A stretch of DNA of 31,741 nucleotides, taken from positions 1 to 31,741 of the forward strand of contig JAATGX010000035.1 of NCBI GenBank assembly GCA_015688915.1, in the 5' to 3' direction. The notes beneath the pieces are model-generated. The model ran no database searches. It saw only the letters and a program-made list of their open reading frames with translations, and had not been told where the DNA came from. Numbering within the stretch: the stretch's first letter is position 1; the number at the start of each line of letters is the position of its first letter. Made by a program: the position numbers and the translations under genes. Shown piece by piece: positions 1 to 8,852 of the stretch. Source of the DNA: Desulfuromonadales bacterium. GTDB taxonomy: Bacteria; Desulfobacterota; Desulfuromonadia; Geobacterales; Pseudopelobacteraceae.

Positions 1-782
1 AGAAAAAGACCTTCTCTTTACTGCAGCACACCGACAAACTGTCCATAGTACTGTTCTTTGTCGTGTGGGAACTGCTTCCCAAACTTGGCGGTAACGTGGA
101 GACATTCATCGCACCGCCATCGGTTGTCTTGCAGGTCCTGTACGAAATGTTCCAAACCGGCGAGGTATATCCCCACATCGGCATCAGTTTTTATCGGTCC
201 GCAAGTGGCTTTGCGGCCGCCGCCCTGTTTGCCATCCCGCTCGGTTTCCTTCTGGGCGGCAGTTTCCGCACCTTCGAACGGCTGGTTAACCCACCCTTGC
301 GATTTCTCGGGCAGGTCAATCCTTTTTCCCTGTTCCCGCTCTTCATATTGATCTTCGGCATCGGAGAACTCTCCAAAAGCTCCATGATCTTCTGGGTCTG
401 CATCTGGCCCATCCTGTTCAATACCATAAACGGGGTCAAGACCATCGATCCGCTGCTGATCAAATCAGCCCGCTCCATGGGTACCGGTATCTTTACGCTG
501 TTTTTCAAGGTCATCCTTCCGGCTGCCTCCCCCGGTATTTTTCACGGGCTCAAAATGGGGTGCGGCACGGCATTCTTCATGCTGATAGCCGCCGAGATGA
601 TCGGGGCCAGCGCCGGTCTGGGCTGGCTGGTCTGGAACGCCCAGATCAATTTTCAGATGCCCCAGCTTTTCGCGGCGACGGTCCTCATTTCAGCGCTCGG
701 CCTGTCCCTCAACCTCTCATTCGGCGCGCTGGAAAGCAGGCTGGTAGGCTGGAAGCAGAAGTCGGCAACAGACAACATGTAG
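1..782 (+). CDS. NitT/TauT-type ABC transporter permease, 5' end cut by the window
   Basis: Inner-membrane permease of a nitrate/sulfonate/taurine-type ABC importer (SsuC/TauC family). The reading frame is open from base 3, so the gene starts upstream of the window; the GTG at 63 is an internal valine codon rather than a credible start. The visible part has several hydrophobic segments and the family's cytoplasmic coupling region, in which a GIGELSKSS segment and a KTIDPLLIKSARSMG segment precede the FFKVILPAASPGIF loop that contacts the ATPase. It ends 62 bases before a binding-protein gene. With the permeases at 5873 and 6986 it makes three homologous permeases for a single ATPase (4953), so at least one may pair with a different binding protein or work as a heterodimer. 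The substrate cannot be read from the sequence. Confidence 0.9.
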   Translation, partial: KKTFSLLQHTDKLSIVLFFVVWELLPKLGGNVETFIAPPSVVLQVLYEMFQTGEVYPHIGISFYRSASGFAAAALFAIPLGFLLGGSFRTFERLVNPPLRFLGQVNPFSLFPLFILIFGIGELSKSSMIFWVCIWPILFNTINGVKTIDPLLIKSARSMGTGIFTLFFKVILPAASPGIFHGLKMGCGTAFFMLIAAEMIGASAGLGWLVWNAQINFQMPQLFAATVLISALGLSLNLSFGALESRLVGWKQKSATDNM

Positions 783-844
783 TCAAACCACGCCACAGTG
801 AGGCTGTACTAACGGCAGGCAACCAAGGCAGTTGAAAGGAGATC

Positions 845-1927
845 ATGCAAATGAACCGATCACTCAAAATCAAGGCGATGGCAGGATTCCTGCTGCTGGC
901 GGCAGCCGTCGTCGGTATTGTGTTGCACAATGTCGAGACGGTTACAGCCGCGCCCAAGAAGGATTTGTTCGAAATCAAAACCTGGACCAGGAGGGACTGC
1001 TCCCTGGCCCCCTGGCTGGTGACCGAGAAACTGGGATACTTTGCCGAGGAGGGGGTCAAACTGGTGTACACCGGTGAAACCCAGGGACCGTTGCAGATAC
1101 CGTCCATTGTCAAGGGCAACAACGATGTCGGTTCCGGGCATGCCAACCAGTACGGAGCGGCCATCGCCGGCGGCGCGCCGCTTGTCGCCGTGGTGCGGGG
1201 CGGCATTGAGCCGGTTGCCAGTTACGACCCCAAGTTCCGACACATGTGGTGGTTCGTCAATCCGGGCAAGACCCCGGGTATCAAGACCTTTGCCGATCTG
1301 AAGAAGATCCCCGGCAAGATCAAGATCACGACGGTCAATAAGGGCACCTGTACGGAACTGCTGAACCAGAAGCTGTCGGAAAAATACGGCATCCCCAAGG
1401 ACAAGTTCGAATGGGTCACCATGCCGGACATCCAGGCCGTCCAGGCGCTCAAGCAGGGCCTGATCCACGTGTCGTCGGTCCATCCCCCGTTCTATAAGGG
1501 GATGCTGGATGCCGGCGCGCTCAAGATCGCCGATTCCTCGGATACCGGTCTCGGAACCACGGCCGGACTCTCCTTCTACTGGTTCCGCAAGGATTTCGTC
1601 CAGAAGCATCCCAAGGAAGTGGCAGGGTTTGTCAGGGCCATCAAGAAGGGGCAGCGCTGGGCCAACGCCCATCCCGAGCAGGCGGCCAAGTGGACCGAGG
1701 AGGCCATAGGCGTGCCGGTGGCCGGCAACCACTATTATGCCGAGGATGCCACCATCGTGGAGAAGGATCTCGAACCCTGGATCCAGTTCCTGGAAGACAA
1801 CAAGATAGCACCCAGGGGGAAGATAACGGCCGCCTCGATCGTGACCCACCAGTTCGAGCAGTATGGCAACGACGACAAGGCATATCAGGACAAACAGAAA
1901 AAGAAGGTTGCGAAAAAGAAGGCGTAG
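845..1927 (+). CDS. Periplasmic substrate-binding protein of NitT/TauT ABC importer (paralogue 1)
   Basis: A 360-residue periplasmic binding protein (NMT1/SsuA/TauA-like). The start follows a good AAGGAGAT site. The N-terminus has a basic region, a hydrophobic stretch at about residues 12-28 and a likely signal-peptidase site near VTAA-PKK; there is no lipobox cysteine, so it is probably soluble in the periplasm. Family features are APWLVTEKLGYFAEEG near the N-terminus and KFRHMWWFVNP in the middle. It ends in a lysine-rich tail (DKQKKKVAKKKA), unusual for this family and shared by its paralogue at 19629. The two look roughly 60-65% identical by eye. It sits between a permease and the first nitrogenase-like pair, so it is probably the ligand receptor feeding that enzyme. 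The ligand is unknown. Confidence 0.9.
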   Translation: MQMNRSLKIKAMAGFLLLAAAVVGIVLHNVETVTAAPKKDLFEIKTWTRRDCSLAPWLVTEKLGYFAEEGVKLVYTGETQGPLQIPSIVKGNNDVGSGHANQYGAAIAGGAPLVAVVRGGIEPVASYDPKFRHMWWFVNPGKTPGIKTFADLKKIPGKIKITTVNKGTCTELLNQKLSEKYGIPKDKFEWVTMPDIQAVQALKQGLIHVSSVHPPFYKGMLDAGALKIADSSDTGLGTTAGLSFYWFRKDFVQKHPKEVAGFVRAIKKGQRWANAHPEQAAKWTEEAIGVPVAGNHYYAEDATIVEKDLEPWIQFLEDNKIAPRGKITAASIVTHQFEQYGNDDKAYQDKQKKKVAKKKA

Positions 1928-1963
1928 CGGTGACCGGAGTCAACCCCAGACAAGGAGGAAGCC

Positions 1964-3469
1964 ATGGCTATCGATTTGAAAGCGAATACCTGTCCTAACC
2001 GCGAGCAACGGGCCGGCGCCATCAACGCCTATTACGGCAAGGCCAGCGACCTGGTGAAGGAGGCCCGCCAGGGGACCCTCACCAACAAGGAGCGCGAGTT
2101 CCAGCAGTCGTCCGGCTGCGTGCTCAACTTCTACCTGACGACCAGGGTGGTCACCATCCGTGACGCGGTCATGATCGTCCACGCCCCGGTCGGCTGCTCC
2201 TCCACCTCGCTCCTGTACCGGGAAGTCTACCGCCGGATTCCGCTCAGCGAAGGGCGGCCGGCGGATTTCGACCTGCACTGGCTCACCACCAACATCGACG
2301 AGAAGGACGTGGTCTTCGGCGGGGCCGACAAGCTGCGCTACGCCATCAAGGAGGCCCAGGAGCGGTACAGTCCCAAGGCGATCTTCATCCTGGCGTCCTG
2401 CACCTCCGGCATCATCGGCGAGGATATCGAGGGGATCGTGGCCGACGTGCAGCCCGAGGTCCAGGCCACCATCGTGCCGGTGCACTGCGAGGGGATCCGG
2501 TCGCGCATTATCCAGACCGCCTACGACGCCTTCTGGCACGGGGTGCTGAAATACCTGGTCAAGAAGCCGACCAGGAAGCAGCCGGACCTGGTGAATATCG
2601 CCAGCATGCTCTCCTATACCTGGCAGGACCGCCAGGAGATCACCCGGCTGCTGAACAGGATCGGCCTGCGCCCCAACTTCATCCCGGAGTTCGCCACGGT
2701 GGAGCAGTTCGAGATCATGGGCGAGGCGGCCGTGACCGCCCCCATCTGCCCCACCTATACCGAGTACCTCTCCCAGGGGCTGGAGCAGGAATTCGGCGTG
2801 CCGTACTTCATGTACCCCTCGCCGGTGGGGATCGACCACACCGACGAATGGCTGCGCACCATTGCCCGCTACACCGGCAAGGAGGCGGAGGTGGAGGTGC
2901 TGATCAGGGAAGAGCGGGAGAAATGGCTCCCCAAGATGGAGAAGATCCAGGAGGAGTTCGCCAAGGCCCGGCCGGACGGCAAGAAACTGGAGATCCTCGG
3001 TTCCCTGGGCCAGGGGCGGCTCCTGACCCAGGTGCCCTATTTCGAGGAGATCGGCGTCAGCTCGCCCGCTGCCATTATCCAGGATTTCGACAACCTGGTG
3101 CTGGACGAGGTGGAACAGATCATCGACGAGGCCGGGGATTTCGACGTGCTGGTCAACACCTTCCAGGCCGCCGAACTGGCCCACCTCACCCGCAAGTACG
3201 ACCCGGACGTGGCCCTGACCTGCCCCTTCCAGGGGAGCGCCTACAAGCGCATCAAGAGTTCCACGCGCATCCACGCCCTGCGGGGCGATGCCCGGCAGTG
3301 GAGCGCCCAGGCCGGGTACAAGGGGGCCATCGCCTACGGCAACTTCCTGTTGCAGTCGCTCAAGAACCGGGCCTTCCAGCAGACCATGCTGGACAAGACC
3401 CCCGACACCTACAAGGAGTGGTGGTACGATCAGCCGGACCCGCTGCACTACATCAAAAAGGAGCTGTAA
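1964..3469 (+). CDS. Nitrogenase component 1-type oxidoreductase, alpha (NifD-like) subunit, first pair
   Basis: A 501-residue member of the nitrogenase component 1 superfamily (NifD/NifE/BchN/MarD-type). The start has a strong AAGGAGG site. Cysteines 52 (SSGC), 78 (HAPVGC) and 146 (ASCTSGIIGED) match the three P-cluster cysteines of NifD. Cys262, in ICPTYTEYL before EFGVPY, matches the NifD cofactor ligand Cys275. The region matching His442 of NifD (before AGYKG, about residues 441-452) has no histidine at the aligned place; His437 lies about four residues away. This argues against an ordinary FeMo-co site but allows a related metal cluster. It is shorter and divergent compared with true NifD and is not called nifD. 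The NifK-like partner starts 3 bases downstream. Electron donor and substrate are not shown by the sequence. Confidence 0.85.
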   Translation: MAIDLKANTCPNREQRAGAINAYYGKASDLVKEARQGTLTNKEREFQQSSGCVLNFYLTTRVVTIRDAVMIVHAPVGCSSTSLLYREVYRRIPLSEGRPADFDLHWLTTNIDEKDVVFGGADKLRYAIKEAQERYSPKAIFILASCTSGIIGEDIEGIVADVQPEVQATIVPVHCEGIRSRIIQTAYDAFWHGVLKYLVKKPTRKQPDLVNIASMLSYTWQDRQEITRLLNRIGLRPNFIPEFATVEQFEIMGEAAVTAPICPTYTEYLSQGLEQEFGVPYFMYPSPVGIDHTDEWLRTIARYTGKEAEVEVLIREEREKWLPKMEKIQEEFAKARPDGKKLEILGSLGQGRLLTQVPYFEEIGVSSPAAIIQDFDNLVLDEVEQIIDEAGDFDVLVNTFQAAELAHLTRKYDPDVALTCPFQGSAYKRIKSSTRIHALRGDARQWSAQAGYKGAIAYGNFLLQSLKNRAFQQTMLDKTPDTYKEWWYDQPDPLHYIKKEL

Positions 3470-3472
3470 TCC

Positions 3473-4819
3473 ATGGGGACAGCCTATGCCATAAAGCCGA
3501 AGAGCGAATCGCCGTATCCGGGCGTTGTGGAAGCGCCGCGCTACTCCTGTGCCCTGGGGGGCGCCTACATGGCCACCCTGGCCACCTTTGGCGCGGTTCC
3601 CATCCTGCACTCCGGCATGGGGTGCGGCATGGCCCAGAACTTCGGGCAGAATTTCGCCGCCGGCCTGAATGACGCCGGTCCCCAGGGGAACACCAGCACC
3701 CCCTGCTCCTGCCTGGTGGAGGAACATGCCGTGTTCGGCGGCGAGGACAAGCTGCGCAACCTGATCAGGACCTCCCTGGAGGTGATGCAAGGCGACCTGT
3801 TCGTGGTCATATCCGGGTGCGTGCCCGCGCTGATCGGTGACGACGTGGGGGCGGTGGTGAAGGAATTCAGCGGCCAGGCCCCCATCATCCATGTGAACAC
3901 GGCCGGGTTCCTGGGCAACTCCTACAAGGGGCATGAACAGTTCTTCGAGGCGGTCATCGACCAGCTCCTGACGGAACAGCCGGTGGTCCGCAAGCGGGTC
4001 AACCTGCTGGGCATCGCGCCTTACCAGCACGTCTTCTGGAAGGGGAATCTCCAGGTCATCAAGACCCTGCTGGAGCAGGTCGGCCTGGAGGTCAACATGA
4101 TCTTCACCGAGGACAACGGCCTGGAGGCGCTGCGCCGCATTCCGTCGGCAGAGCTCAACCTGGTCTTCTCCCCCTGGTCCGGCGTGGCCACGGCGCGCAA
4201 ACTGGAAGAGAAGTTCGCCACCCCCTACCTGGTATTTCCATCCGTGCCCACCGGTCCGAAGGATACCACCGCTTTTATCCAAAGCGTGGCAAAACGCCTC
4301 AAGCTGCCAAAACGCAAGGTGGAGGCGGTCATCACCCATGAGGAGCACCGGGCCTATCGATTCTCCGAATACATGGCCGCCATCGCCACCATGGCCCTGC
4401 CCAACGCCTACACCGCCATCGTGGCCGACACGGGCACGGCCATCGGCCTGACCCGGTACGGCAGCAACGAATTGGGGTGGCTGCCGGAGATCGTCATCCT
4501 GACCGATAATCCGCCCGAGGAGTTCCACGACGAGATCGTCCGCAACCTCACCGAGGGGCTCGACAGCATCGTCAAGCCGGAGGTGCATTTCGAGATCGAC
4601 TCGCACCGTATCCGCCTGCTGCTCCGGGAACATACCGTGCAACTGATCCTGGCAAGCTCGCTGGAAAAATACCTGGCCGTGGACGAACTGAACGCCATGC
4701 AGGTCAGCGTGGCTTTTCCGGTCTACGACCGGCTGATCGTGGACCGGAATTACGCCGGGTACCGGGGCGGGCTGGCCCTGATGGAGGACGTGGCCTACAA
4801 GTACGGCGGGCCGCTGTAA
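3473..4819 (+). CDS. Nitrogenase component 1-type oxidoreductase, beta (NifK-like) subunit, first pair
   Basis: A 448-residue NifK-like partner of the preceding protein, almost certainly translationally coupled to it. Cys26 (RYSCALGG), Cys51 (GMGCG) and Cys116 (SGCVPALIGDDV) fall where NifK carries its three P-cluster cysteines. Two extra cysteines (78 and 80, in a CSC) are nearby. The chain lacks the long N-terminal extension of molybdenum-nitrogenase NifK, as is usual for nitrogenase-like beta subunits. Expected to form an alpha2-beta2 complex with an interface P-cluster. Whether it reduces dinitrogen is doubtful: the operon companions are transporter genes and no nifH, nifE, nifN or nifB is present in the window. 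Confidence 0.85.
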   Translation: MGTAYAIKPKSESPYPGVVEAPRYSCALGGAYMATLATFGAVPILHSGMGCGMAQNFGQNFAAGLNDAGPQGNTSTPCSCLVEEHAVFGGEDKLRNLIRTSLEVMQGDLFVVISGCVPALIGDDVGAVVKEFSGQAPIIHVNTAGFLGNSYKGHEQFFEAVIDQLLTEQPVVRKRVNLLGIAPYQHVFWKGNLQVIKTLLEQVGLEVNMIFTEDNGLEALRRIPSAELNLVFSPWSGVATARKLEEKFATPYLVFPSVPTGPKDTTAFIQSVAKRLKLPKRKVEAVITHEEHRAYRFSEYMAAIATMALPNAYTAIVADTGTAIGLTRYGSNELGWLPEIVILTDNPPEEFHDEIVRNLTEGLDSIVKPEVHFEIDSHRIRLLLREHTVQLILASSLEKYLAVDELNAMQVSVAFPVYDRLIVDRNYAGYRGGLALMEDVAYKYGGPL

Positions 4820-4831
4820 TAATCAGGCTCA

Positions 4832-4912
4832 TCTCACACAAAGGCACGAAGAAATGACCGTCATTGCTGAAAGATTTCCGATTCCTTTGTGGCTTTGTGC
4901 CTTCGTGTGAGG
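4832..4912 (+). repeat. Imperfect inverted repeat (MITE-like) between nifK-like gene and ATPase gene
   Basis: The arm at 4834-4852 (ctcacacaaaggcacgaag) is the near-perfect reverse complement of 4893-4911 (ctttgtgccttcgtgtgag), 17 of 19 positions. They flank about 40 bases. Such elements with cacaaaggcac arms occur as dispersed intergenic repeats. It could form an RNA hairpin that lowers expression of the genes downstream. Confidence 0.6.
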
Positions 4913-4952
4913 ATAAAGACGGTAACTTTTCAACCAAAGGAGCAGGCACACA

Positions 4953-5822
4953 ATGTCAACGGCAACAGATACGTCAAAAATAGAAATAAAGGGAATCAAC
5001 CGGATCTTTCCGACCCGCAACCGGGGGAAGGGGGACGGCCCCAGGGAGTTCGTGGCCCTGAAGGATGTCAACCTGAAGGTCAGCAAGGGGGAGTTCGTGG
5101 CCATCGTCGGCCCGTCCGGCTGCGGCAAGTCCACCCTGCTGGACATCCTGGCCGGTCTGGCCAAGCCGACCTCCGGCGATATCCTGATCGACGGCAAGAA
5201 GATCACCGGCCCGGCCCTGGACCGGGGCATCGTGCTCCAGGGATATGCCCTGTTCCCCTGGCGCACCGTGCGCCAGAACGTGGAGTTCGGCCTGGAGATC
5301 AAGAAGACCCCCAAGGCGGAGCGCAAGGAGATCAGCAACCGCTTCATCAGCCTGGTCGGGCTGGACGGCTTTGCCGACCACTTTCCCCATGAACTGTCCG
5401 GCGGCATGAAGCAACGGGTAGCCATTGCCCGGGCCCTGGCCTACGACCCGGAGGTGCTGTTGATGGACGAGCCGTTCGCCGCGGTCGACGCCCAGACCCG
5501 GGAGACCATGCAGGACGAACTGCTGCGCATCTGGGAGGAAACCGGCAAGACCATCGTGTTCGTTACCCACAGTATCGAGGAAGCGGTCTTTCTGGCCGAC
5601 CGGGTTGTGGTCCTGGGCACCAACCCGGGCTCGGTCAAGGACGTGCTGGACATAGACCTGCCGCGGCCGCGTCACAACAGCGACATCCGCTCTTCAGCCG
5701 AATTCGGCTGGGTCAGGCACAAGGTGTGGGAACTGCTCCAGAATCGCGAGGTCAAGGCGGAAGGCCCCCATGGCTACGGTCCCTCCGTGGCTGAAGCCAT
5801 CTCGTCTTCGGCGGAACTGTAG
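4953..5822 (+). CDS. NitT/TauT-type ABC importer ATP-binding protein
   Basis: A 289-residue cytoplasmic ATPase of the SsuB/TauB/NrtD family that powers the adjacent permeases. Visible motifs are Walker A GPSGCGKST (residues 53-61), Q-loop Gln96, signature LSGGMKQ (148-154), Walker B VLLMDEP (168-174), D-loop AAVDA and switch His206. The VFVTHSIEEAVFLADRV segment is typical of the subfamily. The start is preceded by AAAGGAG. It is the only importer-type ATPase in the window, so it probably serves all three permeases and both binding proteins. A roughly 25-residue charged insertion lies between the first strand and AFVALKD-like region (residues 20-35). Confidence 0.92.
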   Translation: MSTATDTSKIEIKGINRIFPTRNRGKGDGPREFVALKDVNLKVSKGEFVAIVGPSGCGKSTLLDILAGLAKPTSGDILIDGKKITGPALDRGIVLQGYALFPWRTVRQNVEFGLEIKKTPKAERKEISNRFISLVGLDGFADHFPHELSGGMKQRVAIARALAYDPEVLLMDEPFAAVDAQTRETMQDELLRIWEETGKTIVFVTHSIEEAVFLADRVVVLGTNPGSVKDVLDIDLPRPRHNSDIRSSAEFGWVRHKVWELLQNREVKAEGPHGYGPSVAEAISSSAEL

Positions 5823-5872
5823 CGGCATGATGCCATGGGTAGATGGTTCAAGCGTGCCCTGACTGGGAGTAT

Positions 5873-6853
5873 ATGAATACCAAACGAGCTGGTCTGCAAC
5901 ATTTCCTGCTGCGCTGGTCCGGGGTGGCGGCCTTTCTGCTTCTTTGGGAGATGGGGCCGCGTCTGGGGTGGGTGGACGGGTATTTTTTGCCGCCGTTTTC
6001 GACGATTGTGGTGGAGATATTCAACCTGTTTGCCGATGCCTACCTTTCCGTGCACATCCTGGTGAGCGTCTGGCGGGCGTTGGTCGGGCTCCTGATCGCC
6101 GTACTCATCGGCATTCCGTTCGGAATCCTGCTGGGCCGTGTCTATCCCCGAACCGCCGAGGCGTTGAGCCCCATCCTGCGGATACTGAGCCAGGTCAACC
6201 CGTTTTCGCTTCTGCCGGTCTTTGTGCTTTTCTTCGGTATCGGGGAAACCGCCAAGCTGGCCGTTGTGGCATGGGTATCCGTCTGGCCGGTCCTGTTCTA
6301 CACCATGACCGGCACCCGCACGGTCGATCCGGTCCAGGAAAAGAGCGCCGCATCCATGGGGATTTCCCCCGGTGAACTGATCATGAAGGTGATCCTTCCG
6401 GCGGCACTCCCCACCATATTCGTCGGTATCCGCATCGGCGCCACCATCACCTTCTACATCCTGATCGCCGCGGAGATGCTGGGCGCCAGCGCCGGGCTCG
6501 GCTTTCTGGTGCATAACGCGGCCATGAACTACCAGATCCCGCGCATCTACGCCGGAGCAACCTTTATCGTCATCTTCGGCTATCTGCTGAACCGTGCGCT
6601 GATCTTTATCGGCAATCTGCTGTTCGCCTGGCAGGAGAACTCATCCACCACGGTAACCGCCAATGCAACGGTTACCACGCCGTCATGGAGGCCCGGCAGG
6701 TTATCCGCCGTTGCCGCCGGTATCGCCCTGCTGGCCATAGTCCTGTTTGGCGGGATCGAGGTCGACAAGGTCAACAAGGAGGCCGCATCCACGGATCCGG
6801 GGGCGCACTCGCGCCATTTCGGCACCCCGGTCGATTCCGGAAGCGGCAATTAG
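5873..6853 (+). CDS. NitT/TauT-type ABC transporter permease with C-terminal extension
   Basis: Membrane permease of the importer, about 326 residues. The ATG at 5873 (preceded by gggag) is chosen because homologues begin just before the first membrane helix; an in-frame ATG at 5843 adds 10 residues with a poorer ribosome site. The coupling region KTVDPVQEKSAASMG-like and VILPAALPTIFVG are present. Unlike the other two permeases it carries about 70 extra residues after the usual end (FAWQENSS...): a Thr/Ser/Ala-rich linker, one more hydrophobic helix (RLSAVAAGIALLAIVLFGGI) and a Ser/Gly-rich tail. Genes on either side belong to the same importer. Confidence 0.9.
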   Translation: MNTKRAGLQHFLLRWSGVAAFLLLWEMGPRLGWVDGYFLPPFSTIVVEIFNLFADAYLSVHILVSVWRALVGLLIAVLIGIPFGILLGRVYPRTAEALSPILRILSQVNPFSLLPVFVLFFGIGETAKLAVVAWVSVWPVLFYTMTGTRTVDPVQEKSAASMGISPGELIMKVILPAALPTIFVGIRIGATITFYILIAAEMLGASAGLGFLVHNAAMNYQIPRIYAGATFIVIFGYLLNRALIFIGNLLFAWQENSSTTVTANATVTTPSWRPGRLSAVAAGIALLAIVLFGGIEVDKVNKEAASTDPGAHSRHFGTPVDSGSGN

Positions 6854-6876
6854 AGAGAAGTAGATGGAATAATAAA

Positions 6877-6968
6877 GTCCCCCTTTGAAAAAGGGGGATT
6901 TAGGGGGATTTGCCGGTGAATGGTGAAAACCAAATCCCCCCTGACCCCCCTTTTTCAAAGGGGGGAAC
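6877..6968 (+). repeat. Long inverted repeat of runs of C/G (MITE-like)
   Basis: The left arm at 6877-6911 (gtccccctttgaaaaagggg and following) is the approximate reverse complement of the right arm at 6932-6968 (ending ttttcaaaggggggaac), with about 20 bases between. Each arm also folds on itself (ccccctttgaaaaaggggg). This is a well-known kind of dispersed intergenic element. It lies between two permease genes, and its right end may supply the purine-rich ribosome site of the next gene. Confidence 0.75.
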
Positions 6969-6985
6969 CTTTGACGAGCGTCCCC

Positions 6986-7792
6986 ATGAACCCATTACCT
7001 ACTGCATGGCATAAGATAGCGGCAGTCCTCTTGTTTCTGATCCTCTGGGAAGTCGTGCCCCGGACAGGCCTGGTCGATCCGCTGTTCATCCCGCCGCTGT
7101 CGGGTGTGCTCGACGCCTTGATCGAGCTCTACCGGAGTGGTGATCTGCTCATGCATGCCCGCCTGAGCCTGGCACGGGCCTATGTCGGCCTGGCGGCGGC
7201 GGTGGTGATCGGTCTGCCGCTGGGGTTGCTGCTGGGGGGATGGTTTCCCCGCATCCAGACCGCCACCGAGCCGCTCATGGAACTGTTCGCCCAGGCCAAC
7301 CCGGTCATCCTGGCCCACATCATCATCTTTTTTCTCGGTATCGGCGAGGTGGCCAAGACCTTTATCATCGGCTGGCTCTGCATCTGGCCCATCACCTTCA
7401 GCACCATCACCGGCATCCGGACGGTAGACTCCTCGCTCCTGAAGGCGGCCCGCTCGCTGGGGCTTGGACGCGGGCAGTTGTTCGTGCGGGTGATACTCCC
7501 TTCGGCGGCTCCTTCGATCTTTACCGGGCTGCGCCTGGCCGCCGGCTATGCCTTCATCATGCTGGTGGCCTCGGAGATGATGGGGGGGAGTAACGGTCTC
7601 GGCTGGCTGATCGTCCAGAGCCAGGAAAACTACAATATCACCCGGATCTTTGCCGGGGCGGCAGTATTGACCGCGATGGCCGTGGTCACCGACGCGCTGT
7701 TGAAGCTTCTGGAGAGGCGGCTCGTCGTGTGGGATGTGGACGTGAACGAGGATTATCTGAAATTGAAGACCGCATCGGGAGAAGGCCCATGA
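6986..7792 (+). CDS. NitT/TauT-type ABC transporter permease
   Basis: Third importer permease, 268 residues, with about six hydrophobic segments and the coupling loop TVDSSLLKAARSLGLG followed by VILPSAAPSIFTGL. The start is uncertain: ATG 6986 gives MNPLPTAWHK, just before the first helix. TTG 6971 is in frame and sits behind aagggggg contributed by the inverted repeat. An ATG at 6920 lies inside the repeat and is unlikely. The stop overlaps the start of the next gene (ATGA), so transcription continues into the redoxin/NosL block. Confidence 0.88.
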   Translation: MNPLPTAWHKIAAVLLFLILWEVVPRTGLVDPLFIPPLSGVLDALIELYRSGDLLMHARLSLARAYVGLAAAVVIGLPLGLLLGGWFPRIQTATEPLMELFAQANPVILAHIIIFFLGIGEVAKTFIIGWLCIWPITFSTITGIRTVDSSLLKAARSLGLGRGQLFVRVILPSAAPSIFTGLRLAAGYAFIMLVASEMMGGSNGLGWLIVQSQENYNITRIFAGAAVLTAMAVVTDALLKLLERRLVVWDVDVNEDYLKLKTASGEGP

Positions 7793-8271
7793 AGCATATC
7801 GTGACCCTTGTGACGCTGCTCTTTCTTGCCGTCGGCAGCGCGGAGGCCCGGGCGCCGCGTATCGGCGAAACCGTGGCCACTTTCACCCTGCAGGACCTGT
7901 CGGGTAAAAAGGTTGACACCGCCCGGTTCAAAGGCAAGACAACCGTACTTTTTTTCTGGAACAACCTGTGCGGCTGCACCGAGCAGATGATTGCGTTGAA
8001 ACCGTTCGTTGCGGCCCGGCAAGGGCGCTCGCTGGTATTTGTGGCGGTGAACGAGGGGCAGGGCAGGGCAATTGCCGAACGTGTCATCACTGCCAATCAA
8101 CTGCCGTACGAGGCGCTGTTGGACACCGATCTGGAAGTGGGCAGAAATCAATTCGGCATCAAGGTGTTGCCGACGATCTTCATTATTGATAAACTGGGCG
8201 TGCTGAGGGAAAAGCTGATCGGCGTGGTTGATACGAAAAAGCTGGAAAGCATCATACAGCGTTACTTGTGA
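7789..8271 (+). CDS. Exported thioredoxin-fold (TlpA/redoxin-like) protein with CxC site
   Basis: A 160-residue protein with a signal peptide (hydrophobic residues 4-17, cleavage near AEARA), then a thioredoxin-like fold: TFTLQDLSGK, the FWNNLCGC active-site region and the cis-proline-type segment VLPTIFIID. The active site is Cys61-Gly-Cys63 (CxC) rather than the usual CxxC of TlpA or ResA, so redox potential or metal binding may differ. The start overlaps the previous stop (ATGA) and follows gggagaagg. Placed before two NosL-like proteins, it may keep metal-binding cysteines reduced in the periplasm (inference). Confidence 0.85.
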   Translation: MKHIVTLVTLLFLAVGSAEARAPRIGETVATFTLQDLSGKKVDTARFKGKTTVLFFWNNLCGCTEQMIALKPFVAARQGRSLVFVAVNEGQGRAIAERVITANQLPYEALLDTDLEVGRNQFGIKVLPTIFIIDKLGVLREKLIGVVDTKKLESIIQRYL

Positions 8272-8307
8272 CAGGACATGTGATAACGATCTTCCGGGAG
8301 GTGGCGT

Positions 8308-8826
8308 GTGAGAAAAAAAATGGCAGTCATTACCGCGATATTCTGCCTGGCGTTTGCCTGGTGCATATCCGCCCATGGTCATGGCGACAAACAGGATGGC
8401 GCTCCCCCGGCAAAATGCCGCTGCTGCATGGATCGACCCGCCGCAACCGCCAGCGACTCGAAAATTGAGGCCCCGGCCGGTTGCCAGGTGTGCGGCATGG
8501 ACCGGACCGTATTCGCATCCAGCCGTGTCCTGATTACCTTTGCGGACGGCACGACCGTGGGGACGTGCAGCATCAATTGCGCCCATGAGGCGGTAGCCGA
8601 CAATGCCTCCAAAAAGGTGCAGAGTATCAAGGTGGCTGACTACACCAGCAAAAAGCTGATCGACGCCGAAAAGGCGACCTGGGTCATTGGCGGCAGAAAA
8701 CGGGGGGTCATGAGCGCCACGGCCAAATGGGCGTTCTCGGACAAGGCGGGGGCGGAGCGGTTCGTCAAGGAGAACGGCGGAAAGATCGCTGCCTTCGATG
8801 AGGCCTGGAAAGCGGCTGCCCAGTAG
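8308..8826 (+). CDS. NosL-family metal-binding protein, cysteine-rich
   Basis: A 172-residue exported protein. The GTG start at 8308 has a good gggaggtg site; ATG at 8320 is an alternative. Signal-like hydrophobic residues 6-21 are followed by a His/Cys-rich stretch (HGHGD, CRCCM at 37-41), then a NosL domain: CQVCGMD (59-65), ITFADG, CSINC (87-91), VADYTS, WVIGG and GVMSATAKWAFSD. NosL of the nitrous oxide reductase cluster binds Cu(I) and helps deliver copper. No nosZ is here, so the client must be something else. The extra CRCCM and CSINC clusters exceed those of plain NosL. Confidence 0.85.
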   Translation: MRKKMAVITAIFCLAFAWCISAHGHGDKQDGAPPAKCRCCMDRPAATASDSKIEAPAGCQVCGMDRTVFASSRVLITFADGTTVGTCSINCAHEAVADNASKKVQSIKVADYTSKKLIDAEKATWVIGGRKRGVMSATAKWAFSDKAGAERFVKENGGKIAAFDEAWKAAAQ

Positions 8827-8852
8827 GAGCGGGAAGGACAAAGGGGATAGTT

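Noticed and set aside
1940..4642. A 900-codon open frame on the minus strand
   Set aside because: It lies opposite the NifD-like and NifK-like genes and arises from high-GC codon bias; its product is low-complexity (rich in G, L, V, H, D) with no recognisable motif.
1964..4819. Calling the first pair nifD and nifK
   Set aside because: The sequences are divergent, the cofactor histidine is not at its place, and the neighbours are importer genes; only family-level naming is supported.
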